From assembly GCF_003574215.1 (NCBI RefSeq), contig NZ_AP018558.1:282001-346000 (forward strand): 64,000 nucleotides of DNA. The letters are read 5' to 3'. The notes under the pieces were generated by a model. That model did no database searches. It was not told where the DNA came from and saw only the letters and a program-made list of their open reading frames with translations. Each line of letters opens with the position of its first letter. The first letter of the stretch is position 1. This stretch comes from Hydrogenophilus thermoluteolus (GTDB lineage: Bacteria; Pseudomonadota; Gammaproteobacteria; Burkholderiales; Rhodocyclaceae). Positions 24,165 to 32,191 of the stretch are shown here, in pieces. The position numbers and the translations under genes are program-made.

Positions 24165-24761
24165 ATGGTGCTCGATTTTTATTTCGACTTTTCCTCGCCC
24201 TACGGCTACTTGATGGCCGAAATGATCGAGGAGGTGGCGCAACGGCACCACGCAACCGTCGTGTGGCGTCCGTTTCTGTTGGGTGCGGTCTACCAAAAGA
24301 CCGGTGACAAACCGTTGCCGGCGCATCCGTTGAAAGGCCCGTACATGCAGCGCGATTTCGCGCGCTCCGCCCGTTTTTACGGCATTCCTTTCCGATTGCC
24401 CGACCCCTTCCCGGTCTCCACCCACCTGGCCGCGCGCGCTTTCTACGCGCTCAACGACGGGTCGAGCGAAACGGCAAAACGGTGGGCGATCGCGGTCTAT
24501 CGCGCCTACTTCCGGGATAGGCGCAACATTGCCGACGCCGAGACGCTGACGGCGATTGCGCGCGAACTCGGGCTCGACGCCGACGCGCTCGGCGCCGCGA
24601 TGCAGTCACCCGAAGAAAAAGCGCGGCTGCGCGCCGAATGTGACGCAGCAATCGAACGTGGCGTTTTTGGGTCGCCGATGGTGTGGATCAACGATGAGCC
24701 ATTCTGGGGCGTCGATCGCTTGCCGCAGATCGAGCGTTGGTTGGCAGAAGGGCCGTTCTAG
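24165..24761 (+). CDS. DsbA-fold 2-hydroxychromene-2-carboxylate isomerase-like protein
   Basis: A 198-aa protein of the kappa-class glutathione transferase/HCCA isomerase family: LDFYFDFSSPYGYLMAE at the start, RRNIADAETL in the middle and GVFGSPMVWINDEPFWGVDRL at the end. The CxxC of DsbA is replaced by SSPY, as in this family. It typically uses glutathione for cis-trans isomerisation. No naphthalene genes are near, so its role in the liu operon is unclear; detoxification of a reactive enoyl intermediate is one possibility. Confidence 0.82.
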   Translation: MVLDFYFDFSSPYGYLMAEMIEEVAQRHHATVVWRPFLLGAVYQKTGDKPLPAHPLKGPYMQRDFARSARFYGIPFRLPDPFPVSTHLAARAFYALNDGSSETAKRWAIAVYRAYFRDRRNIADAETLTAIARELGLDADALGAAMQSPEEKARLRAECDAAIERGVFGSPMVWINDEPFWGVDRLPQIERWLAEGPF

Positions 24762-24784
24762 CGACGCGCAAGGAGCTTCGTGAG

Positions 24785-26392
24785 ATGAAACGAATCGAAA
24801 CCCGGATCGACGTCAAATCGGAAACGTTCCAGACCAACGCGCGCGCGATGCGCGAATTGGTAGACGATCTGCGCGCGCTCTCCGCGCGGATTCGCGAAGG
24901 CGGTGGCGCGGCCGCGCGTTCGAAACATGTCGCACGCGGCAAATTGTTGCCGCGCGAACGCATCGACGTGCTGCTCGACCCCGGTTCGCCGTTTTTGGAG
25001 ATCGGGCAGCTCGCTGCATACGGCTGCTACGACGACGAAGCCCCATCCGCCGGGATGGTTGCGGGGGTTGGTCGGATTGCCGGCGTCGAATGCATGATCG
25101 TCGCGAACGACGCGACCGTCAAAGGAGGGACCTACTACCCGCTCACGGTGAAGAAACACCTGCGGGCGCAAGAGATCGCGGAACAGAACCGCTTGCCATG
25201 CGTCTATCTGGTCGATTCGGGCGGCGCATTTTTGCCGCTCCAAGACGAAGTGTTCCCCGATCGCCACCACTTCGGCCGCATTTTCTACAATCAGGCGCGC
25301 ATGAGCGCGCAGGGCATCCCGCAAATCGCGGTGGTGCTGGGCTCTTGCACCGCAGGCGGCGCCTATGTCCCGGCGATGAGCGACGAAACGGTGATCGTCA
25401 AAAACCAGGGGACGATCTTCCTGGGCGGTCCGCCACTCGTGAAAGCGGCAACCGGGGAGGTGGTCACCGCCGAAGAGCTGGGCGGTGGCGACGTGCATAC
25501 CCGGATCTCTGGCGTTGCCGACCACTTGGCGGAGAACGACCACCATGCGCTGACGCTGGCGCGGCGCATCGTTTCGCACCTCAACTGGCGCAAACCGGTG
25601 GAGCTCGCGCTCGGCAGCGCCGAACCGCCGGCGTACGACCCGGAAGAGCTCTACGGTGTCGTTCCTGTGGATCTGCGCAAACCCTACGATGTGCGTGAGG
25701 TGATCGCGCGGCTCGTCGACGGTTCGCGCTTCGACGAATTCAAAGCGCGCTATGGCACCACGCTCGTCACCGGATTCGCTGAGCTGTTTGGCTACCCGGT
25801 CGGGATCGTCGCGAACAACGGCATCCTCTTTTCGGAGTCGGCGCTCAAAGGGGCGCACTTCATCGAACTGTGCGCACAGCGCGGTATCCCGCTCCTCTTT
25901 TTGCAGAACATCACCGGGTTCATGGTCGGGAAGAAGTACGAACACGGCGGCATCGCCAAAGACGGGGCGAAGATGGTCACCGCGGTGGCGTGTGCCGAAG
26001 TACCGAAAATCACCACGATCATCGGTGGATCGTTCGGTGCCGGAAATTACGGGATGTGCGGCCGCGCCTACTCGCCCCGTTTTCTCTGGACCTGGCCCAA
26101 TAGCCGCATCTCGGTGATGGGAGGCGAACAAGCCGCGAGTGTGCTCGCGCAGGTGCGGCGCGACGCGATCGAAGCCAAAGGCGGAACGTGGTCTGTGGAA
26201 GACGAAGAAGCGTTCAAAGCGCCGATACGCGCGCAATATGAGCGGCAAGGGCACCCCTACTACGCAAGCGCGCGGCTGTGGGACGACGGCGTGATCGACC
26301 CGGCCGAAACGCGCCGCGTGTTGGGGCTGTCGCTCTCGGCTGCGCTCAACGCCCCGATCCAACCGACGCGCTTTGGCGTCTTCCGGATGTGA
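24785..26392 (+). CDS. liuB: Methylcrotonyl-CoA carboxylase, carboxyltransferase (beta) subunit
   Basis: 535 aa, the normal length for MccB. The carboxyltransferase folds are seen in CVYLVDSGGAFLPLQDEVFPDRHHFGRIFYNQARMS-type segments (about 140-170), LGSCTAGGAYVPAMSDE and the C-terminal GSFGAGNYGMCGRAYSPRFLW. The preferred ATG at 24785 gives the standard N-terminus MKRIETRID; upstream in-frame codons overlap the previous gene. It transfers CO2 from biotin to 3-methylcrotonyl-CoA, working with the alpha subunit encoded two genes downstream. Confidence 0.95.
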   Translation: MKRIETRIDVKSETFQTNARAMRELVDDLRALSARIREGGGAAARSKHVARGKLLPRERIDVLLDPGSPFLEIGQLAAYGCYDDEAPSAGMVAGVGRIAGVECMIVANDATVKGGTYYPLTVKKHLRAQEIAEQNRLPCVYLVDSGGAFLPLQDEVFPDRHHFGRIFYNQARMSAQGIPQIAVVLGSCTAGGAYVPAMSDETVIVKNQGTIFLGGPPLVKAATGEVVTAEELGGGDVHTRISGVADHLAENDHHALTLARRIVSHLNWRKPVELALGSAEPPAYDPEELYGVVPVDLRKPYDVREVIARLVDGSRFDEFKARYGTTLVTGFAELFGYPVGIVANNGILFSESALKGAHFIELCAQRGIPLLFLQNITGFMVGKKYEHGGIAKDGAKMVTAVACAEVPKITTIIGGSFGAGNYGMCGRAYSPRFLWTWPNSRISVMGGEQAASVLAQVRRDAIEAKGGTWSVEDEEAFKAPIRAQYERQGHPYYASARLWDDGVIDPAETRRVLGLSLSAALNAPIQPTRFGVFRM

Positions 26393-26407
26393 CGCAGGAG
26401 AGACGAA

Positions 26408-27211
26408 ATGAGTGACACCACACTGACGATCGAAGAGCGGCCCGTGACGGGGGGTGTCGCGACTTGGGTTTGGATGAATCGCCCCGAGGTGCACAACGCT
26501 TTCAACGCGCAAGTGATCGCCGAGCTGACCGAAGCGTTTCAGGCCCTATCGCAAACCGAACGGGTGCGGGTGGTGATCCTTGCGGGGCGCGGCAAGAGCT
26601 TTTCCGCTGGGGCGGATCTCGACTGGATGAAAGCGGCGGGGGCGGCATCGGAAGCGGAAAACCGTGAAGACGCGATGCGGCTAGCCGAAATGCTCGCCGC
26701 GATCGCCACTTGCCGCAAACCGACCATCGCGCGGGTGCATGGCGCGGCGCTGGGCGGCGGGATGGGGCTGGCGTGCGCGTGCGACATCTGTGTCGCGAGC
26801 GAACGGGCGCAATTTGGCACCACCGAGGTCCGCTTCGGCATCATCCCGTCGGCGATCAGCCCCTACGTGTTGCGTGCGATCGGGCCGCGTCAAGCGCTGC
26901 GCTATTTTCAGACCGGCGAACGGATCCCGGCGGCGCGGGCGCTGGCGTTGGGCATCGCCCACGAGGTGGCACCCGAAACCGAACTCGACTCCGTGATCGA
27001 CGGCCTCATCGCCGAACTCGTCAAAGGGGGGCCGAACGCACTCTGGGAGGCGAAGTCGCTCGTCGCGGCTGTCGCCCACCAACCGATCGACGCGGCGCTG
27101 CGCGCGGAAACCGCGGCGCGGATCGCGCGGGTGCGCGCGACCCCCGAAGCGCGTGAAGGGCTTGCGGCGTTCCTCGAAAAACGGCCAGCGCGTTGGATTG
27201 CCGAATCGTGA
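26408..27211 (+). CDS. liuC: Enoyl-CoA hydratase family, probable 3-methylglutaconyl-CoA hydratase
   Basis: A 267-aa crotonase-fold protein: SFSAGADLDWMKAAG (oxyanion hole) and HGAALGGGMGLACACDI followed by ATTEVRFGIIPSAISPYVLRAIG-like segments (about 130-155). Position between the two methylcrotonyl-CoA carboxylase subunits identifies it as the hydratase that makes HMG-CoA. The ATG follows GGAGAGACGAA. Weaker alternative: a general enoyl-CoA hydratase. Confidence 0.9.
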   Translation: MSDTTLTIEERPVTGGVATWVWMNRPEVHNAFNAQVIAELTEAFQALSQTERVRVVILAGRGKSFSAGADLDWMKAAGAASEAENREDAMRLAEMLAAIATCRKPTIARVHGAALGGGMGLACACDICVASERAQFGTTEVRFGIIPSAISPYVLRAIGPRQALRYFQTGERIPAARALALGIAHEVAPETELDSVIDGLIAELVKGGPNALWEAKSLVAAVAHQPIDAALRAETAARIARVRATPEAREGLAAFLEKRPARWIAES

Positions 27212-27230
27212 CGCGGCGAAAGGAGGCGTG

Positions 27231-29300
27231 ATGTTCCAAAAAATCCTCATTGCCAACCGCGGCGAAATCGCCTGCCGCGTGATCCAGACCGCGCGGCGGC
27301 TGGGGATTCGCACGGTGGCGGTCTATTCCGACGCTGACCGTACCGCGCGCCATGTGCGCCTTGCCGACGAAGCGGTGCATATTGGCGCCGCGCCTGCGCG
27401 GGACTCTTACTTGCGCAGCGACGCGATCCTGGCCGCGGCGAAACGAACCGGTGCCGAGGCGATCCACCCCGGTTACGGCTTTCTCTCCGAAAACGAGCAG
27501 TTCGCCGAGGCGTGCCGCGCAGCCGGGATCGTCTTCATCGGCCCACCCCCGGAGGCGATCCGTGCGATGGGGGACAAGGCGCACGCCAAAGCGCTGATGG
27601 CCATAGCAGGCGTGCCGCTTACCCCCGGTTACCACGGGGACGATCAGCGCGACGAGCGGCTCCTTGCCGAAGCAGAGCGCATCGGCTTCCCCGTGCTCAT
27701 CAAAGCGACGGCAGGGGGCGGCGGCAAAGGGATGCGCCGTGTCGATCGCCGCGAAGATTTTCTGGCCGCGCTCACCGCCTGTCGCCGCGAAGCCGCGGCG
27801 GCGTTCGGTGACGATCGGGTGCTCGTCGAACGCTACGTGCTCGAGCCGCGGCACGTCGAAATCCAGGTTTTCGCCGACCGCCACGGCAACGCCGTCTATC
27901 TCTTCGAGCGCGACTGTTCCGTGCAGCGGCGCCATCAGAAGGTGCTCGAAGAGGCGCCTGCGCCGGGGTTGAGCGACGCCGAACGGCGGGCGATGGGGGA
28001 AGCCGCGGTGGCGGCGGCGCGCGCCGTGGGGTACGAAGGCGCCGGGACGGTCGAATTCATCCGCGCCCCAGATGGTGCGTTCTACTTCATGGAGATGAAT
28101 ACCCGGCTCCAGGTCGAGCATCCGGTCACCGAGATGATCACCGGACTCGACCTCGTCGAATGGCAGTTACGGGTCGCCGCGGGCGAACCGCTCCCGCTCG
28201 CGCAAGAGCAGATCCCGTGCCATGGTCACGCGATCGAAGCGCGCCTCTACGCCGAAGATCCGGAGAAGGGGTTTCTCCCTGCTACGGGGAAGCTCGCAGT
28301 GCTCGAATTTCCGCCCGAAGCGCCCGATCTCCGCGTCGATACCGGTGTCACTGCAGGGGACACGATCACCCCCTATTACGACCCGATGATCGCCAAATTG
28401 ATCGTCTGGGGCGAAACGCGCGAAGCGGCGCGGCGCAAACTCGAAGCGGCGCTCAACGCGACGCGCATCGTCGGCGTCGCGAACAACGTCGAATTTCTGT
28501 TGCGTCTGGTCGCCGCCCCGTCGTTTCGTGACGCGCGGCTCACCACCGCGCTCATCGAGCGCGAGCAAAACTGGCTCTTTGCCACCCGCACCCCGCCGGA
28601 ATGGGCGTGGTGGGCGCTCGCGTGCGCCGAACTCGAACGGGAAGCGCAAGCGGCGCGTGCGCAGGCGGTTGCGCGCGGCGAGCCCCATTCACCGTGGGCC
28701 GCGGTCGACGGCTGGCGGTTGAACGCGCCCGCAGAACGGCGGTGGCGTTTCCGGTACCGCGGCGAGACACGCATCGTCTGCGCGCGTAGGCAGGCGCGCA
28801 CCTGGTCGTTTGCGTTCGTCGCGGACGAATCGCAACCGGCGGAACGCTGGGCCGAGGTGCGCTACCAGGTCGAACCCGATGGCGCGCTGCTGCTCGAGGT
28901 CGACGGACTGCGCACGCGTGTCGAAGTGGTGGTCCAGGGTGAACAGCGCCACCTCTTTCTCACCGACGGCGCATTCCGTTTCGAAGCAGTCGCCGAGGAG
29001 TGGCGCGGCGGTGAAGCCGCAGCGACGGAAGGGCAGGTGACCGCGCCGATGCCCGGGCGGGTGATCGCAGTCTCCGTCCAGACGGGAGACAAAGTCGCAG
29101 TCGGGCAACCGCTCCTGACGCTCGAAGCGATGAAGATGGAACACACCCTGACCGCGCCCGCCGCAGGCGTCGTCGCGGCGGTGCACTGTGCCGCCGGTGA
29201 TCAAGTGAGCGACGGCGCGGTACTGGTGGAGATCCAAGCGGCAGAAGCGTCGGAGCAGGCGAACGCCGCATCGGCGCCCAGCAAGGAGGAAGAACGATGA
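27231..29300 (+). CDS. liuD: Methylcrotonyl-CoA carboxylase, biotin carboxylase/carrier (alpha) subunit
   Basis: 689 aa from the ATG at 27231 (AGGAGGCG just upstream). N-terminal biotin carboxylase with KILIANRGEIACRVI, ATP-grasp glycine loop TAGGGGKGMRRV and EMNTRLQVEHPVTEMITGLD (about 275-300); C-terminal biotinyl domain with LEAMKMEH, whose Lys carries biotin. It carboxylates biotin using ATP and bicarbonate for the LiuB subunit. The stop overlaps the start of the next gene by 4 bp. Confidence 0.95.
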   Translation: MFQKILIANRGEIACRVIQTARRLGIRTVAVYSDADRTARHVRLADEAVHIGAAPARDSYLRSDAILAAAKRTGAEAIHPGYGFLSENEQFAEACRAAGIVFIGPPPEAIRAMGDKAHAKALMAIAGVPLTPGYHGDDQRDERLLAEAERIGFPVLIKATAGGGGKGMRRVDRREDFLAALTACRREAAAAFGDDRVLVERYVLEPRHVEIQVFADRHGNAVYLFERDCSVQRRHQKVLEEAPAPGLSDAERRAMGEAAVAAARAVGYEGAGTVEFIRAPDGAFYFMEMNTRLQVEHPVTEMITGLDLVEWQLRVAAGEPLPLAQEQIPCHGHAIEARLYAEDPEKGFLPATGKLAVLEFPPEAPDLRVDTGVTAGDTITPYYDPMIAKLIVWGETREAARRKLEAALNATRIVGVANNVEFLLRLVAAPSFRDARLTTALIEREQNWLFATRTPPEWAWWALACAELEREAQAARAQAVARGEPHSPWAAVDGWRLNAPAERRWRFRYRGETRIVCARRQARTWSFAFVADESQPAERWAEVRYQVEPDGALLLEVDGLRTRVEVVVQGEQRHLFLTDGAFRFEAVAEEWRGGEAAATEGQVTAPMPGRVIAVSVQTGDKVAVGQPLLTLEAMKMEHTLTAPAAGVVAAVHCAAGDQVSDGAVLVEIQAAEASEQANAASAPSKEEER

Positions 29301-30253
29301 AGCGCGGGCCAGAGCGGGTGACGATCGTCGAAGTCGGGCCGCGCGACGGGCTGCAGAACGAAGCCACGCCGATCGCCACCGCGACCAAACTCGAACTGAT
29401 CGCGCGTCTGCGCGCAGCCGGGCTACCGGTGATCGAAGCCACCGCGTTCGTCTCGCCCAAATGGGTGCCGCAGATGGCCGATCACGCCGAACTCCTGGCG
29501 ACACTGATGCGCGACGCCGACGCCGCGGCGCCACGCTATCCCGTGCTCGTCCCCAACCTCAAAGGGCTGGACGCGGCACTCGCGGCGGGTGCGCGGGAAA
29601 TCGCCGTCTTCACCGCAGCGTCCGAGTCCTTTTGCCGGAAAAACATCAACTGCTCGATCCAGGAGTCGCTCGAACGCTTCGCCCCGGTGATCGAGCGCGC
29701 CCGTGCGGCGGGTGTCGCGGTGCGGGGCTACGTCTCGTGCGTGGTCGGTTGCCCATACGAAGGCGCAATCGCGCCGCAGGCGGTCGCGCGGGTGGCGAAA
29801 GCGCTGTGGGAACTGGGGTGCCGCGAGATTTCGCTGGGCGACACCATCGGTGTCGGTACGCCGGATACCATCGAACGCATGCTTGCCGCGGTCGCAGCGG
29901 AGGTGCCGATGGATCGCCTGGCTGGTCACTTCCACGACACCTACGGAATGGCGGTCGCAAACGTCGTTGCGGCGTGGCAAATGGGCGTGGCAACCTTCGA
30001 CGCTTCGGTGGGCGGTTTGGGTGGCTGCCCCTACGCGCCTGGCGCGGCGGGCAACGTCGCCACCGAAGCGCTCGTCTACCTCTTCGAGCGCATGGGCGTC
30101 GCAACGGGGGTAGCGCTCGAACCGCTCGTGGACACCGCGTGGTGGATCAGTGCGCAACTGGGACGCACCCCCAACTCACGGGTGGCGCTCGCGCTTGCGC
30201 GCAAGGAGAAGACGAACCGCGACGCCGGGTGCGGGGGGAAATCGGCCGGGTAG
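29297..30253 (+). CDS. liuE: Hydroxymethylglutaryl-CoA lyase
   Basis: A 318-aa DRE-TIM metallolyase: VGPRDGLQNE at the N-terminus (metal/substrate Arg-Asp), SCVVGCPYEG, DTIGVGTP, HFHDTYGMAVANV with metal-binding His residues, and GLGGCPYAPGAAGNVATE with the catalytic Cys. It splits HMG-CoA into acetyl-CoA and acetoacetate, the last liu step. ATGA overlap with liuD. Confidence 0.95.
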   Translation: MKRGPERVTIVEVGPRDGLQNEATPIATATKLELIARLRAAGLPVIEATAFVSPKWVPQMADHAELLATLMRDADAAAPRYPVLVPNLKGLDAALAAGAREIAVFTAASESFCRKNINCSIQESLERFAPVIERARAAGVAVRGYVSCVVGCPYEGAIAPQAVARVAKALWELGCREISLGDTIGVGTPDTIERMLAAVAAEVPMDRLAGHFHDTYGMAVANVVAAWQMGVATFDASVGGLGGCPYAPGAAGNVATEALVYLFERMGVATGVALEPLVDTAWWISAQLGRTPNSRVALALARKEKTNRDAGCGGKSAG

Positions 30254-30265
30254 CATTGCCGCGCG

Positions 30266-31069
30266 ATGCTCGTCGAAGCGCTCACCTGGCTGATCACCCC
30301 AGCGCCGTGGGCCGCGCGGCGGCTCGGCTACCTCAAGGAAGCGGTGGCGATCACCGCGCGGTACCGCCGCTGCCGCGCCGCGTGGGCGCCCCATCTCGAG
30401 CAGAGTCGCGACGCCATTCTCGCCTTTTCGGCGCAGCAACCGCGCCGCCGTACCCTCGTCGTCCTCGGCTCTGGCGCCGGGTTGGATCTTCCTTTGGAAG
30501 CGCTCGCCCCCCAATGGCAGCGCATCGTCCTCGTCGATCTCGTCCATCCGTGGGCGATTCGCAGGCGTGCCGCGCGGCTGCCTCAGGTTGCGTTCGCCAC
30601 GTGGGACATCGCTGGGGTTGCGGCGACGCTGCTCGCCCGCCCGGACCATTTGCCCGAACCCGTGCCGCAATGGCCGTTGCCGGCGGATACCGACGCGGTT
30701 GTCTCGCTCAACGTGATGGCGCAACTCCCCGTGGTGCCGCTTGCCTGGTTGGCGGCACACGGCGTGCCGGATGCGGCGTGTGACGTCTGGGCGCAACAGG
30801 TGGTCGCGGCGCATTGGCGGCAATTGGCGAGGCTCGGTATCCCGGCGCTCCTCATCACCGATTTTGCTGCGGAAGCGCGCCCATGCCATAATCGCACCCT
30901 ACAGCGAACCCCGACGCAAGCCACACCAGCGGAAATGGTCCAGTCGACGCTCTTTGGTTTTGCGCTGCCGCACGCGCCCGTGCGGACGTGGGTCTGGACG
31001 ATCGCGCCGTGCGGCGAAGTGTCGCCCGCATGGGAACGGCGCTTACATGTCGGGGTGTTCGCACCATAA
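30266..31069 (+). CDS. SAM-dependent methyltransferase-like protein
   Basis: A 267-aa protein. TLVVLGSGAGLDLPLEAL (about 72-90) looks like methyltransferase motif I, followed by the acidic VLVDLVHPWA and, later, DAVVSLNVMAQLPVVPLAWL, which fits the motif IV region of a Rossmann methyltransferase. Substrate and partner are not identifiable. It begins 12 bp after liuE and so may be read through from the liu operon, but its function appears unrelated. No signal peptide. Confidence 0.65.
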   Translation: MLVEALTWLITPAPWAARRLGYLKEAVAITARYRRCRAAWAPHLEQSRDAILAFSAQQPRRRTLVVLGSGAGLDLPLEALAPQWQRIVLVDLVHPWAIRRRAARLPQVAFATWDIAGVAATLLARPDHLPEPVPQWPLPADTDAVVSLNVMAQLPVVPLAWLAAHGVPDAACDVWAQQVVAAHWRQLARLGIPALLITDFAAEARPCHNRTLQRTPTQATPAEMVQSTLFGFALPHAPVRTWVWTIAPCGEVSPAWERRLHVGVFAP

Positions 31070-31137
31070 AAAAATACACTAAAAAGCGCACCCGTGCGAA
31101 ACGGTTGGATGCGTAAAAGGGAAGAGGGAGAGCGCAA

Positions 31138-32181
31138 TTGCGTCGAGCGCGAGACGAACGCGCGCAGCTCAAGGGGGAGTGCCGTGCCGGGCGCCGCGAC
31201 GCGCTGCGGTTGCTCGGTACAGCGGGATTGGCGGCGCTGGCAGGCGCGGCGCCATTTTCGCTGCACGCAGTAGCGCCGATGAAGCCTACGGCCTTGTCGC
31301 GCCTGGCCCAGCACGCGCTACCCCATAAACCGCTCGTCGTTTTCTGCCAAGACACCACCGCGAACGACTATCGCGCCGCGCAAGTACGCGCGGCGATCGC
31401 GTGGTTTGGCGAGAACCTGCCGGAATGCCGCTTTGTCGTTCGCGATGCCGGTGGCAGTGTCGTGCAACAGATCCGCGATATCACCTGGGCCAGCGATGCA
31501 GGAGCCGCGGTGATTCTATTGGGCGCCGCGGGTGGCTATCCTTTGGCGCCTGCGCTGCAGGAGGCCCGTGCGAACGGAGCGGTGCTCATCGGGATCAGCC
31601 GTCTGGTGCCGACCTTCGTCTTCGATGCGCTCGTGACCGGCAACAATTTCGCAGTCGGTGCTGCGGCGGCGCATCTCCTGGCGCAAAGTCGTCCAGAAGG
31701 GGGGCGCGTCGCGATGCTCGAAGGACTGCCTGGTTCCTCGACCGCGCGGCAGCGCAGTGAAGGGTTCCGAATGGCACTCAAGGCACTGCCGCAATGGCGG
31801 CTCGTGGCCACGGCGCCTGCCGATTACCTGCGGCATCGGGCGGCGTTGGTCGTCGAGGCGTGGCATCGCGAAGGGGTGCGGTACGATGCGCTCTTCGCGC
31901 ACAGCGACAGCATGTTGGCAGGCGCCCGTTGGGCGTGGCGGCGGCTCGGGATCGATCCCGCGTCGTTGATCACCATCGGCGTCGATTACATTGCCGAAGC
32001 GCGCAGTGCCCTGCTAGCTGGAACGCAGACTGCGAGCGTCTGTTACCCCTTGATGGTTGCAGAGGCGGGCGAACTGGTGCGCAGGGCGTTGGCGGGCGAA
32101 CCGCTCCCGTTATGGAACGAGGTGGCCACACCGGTGATCGTTGGCCGCGACGCAGCAGAAAAAGAGCCGATTTTTTCGTGA
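31138..32181 (+). CDS. Periplasmic sugar-type (Peripla_BP_4) binding protein
   Basis: About 347 aa. The N-terminus has a twin-arginine-like leader (GRRDALRLLGTAGLAALAGAAP) and the rest has the type I periplasmic binding fold: LVVFCQDTTANDYRAAQ, GAAVILLGAAGGYPLAPALQEARANGAVLIGISR, YDALFAHSDSMLAGARWAWRRLG. The TTG start at 31138 has AGGGAGAG upstream. No ABC permease or ATPase follows; instead a GGDEF/EAL gene starts 10 bp downstream. That suggests it was the ligand-sensing partner of the membrane signalling protein. Confidence 0.8.
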   Translation: MRRARDERAQLKGECRAGRRDALRLLGTAGLAALAGAAPFSLHAVAPMKPTALSRLAQHALPHKPLVVFCQDTTANDYRAAQVRAAIAWFGENLPECRFVVRDAGGSVVQQIRDITWASDAGAAVILLGAAGGYPLAPALQEARANGAVLIGISRLVPTFVFDALVTGNNFAVGAAAAHLLAQSRPEGGRVAMLEGLPGSSTARQRSEGFRMALKALPQWRLVATAPADYLRHRAALVVEAWHREGVRYDALFAHSDSMLAGARWAWRRLGIDPASLITIGVDYIAEARSALLAGTQTASVCYPLMVAEAGELVRRALAGEPLPLWNEVATPVIVGRDAAEKEPIFS

Positions 32182-32191
32182 AAGGGGTTTG

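Noticed and set aside
24758..26512. A 584-codon minus-strand frame opposite liuB
   Set aside because: Antisense shadow of a highly conserved carboxyltransferase gene; no family resemblance and biased composition.
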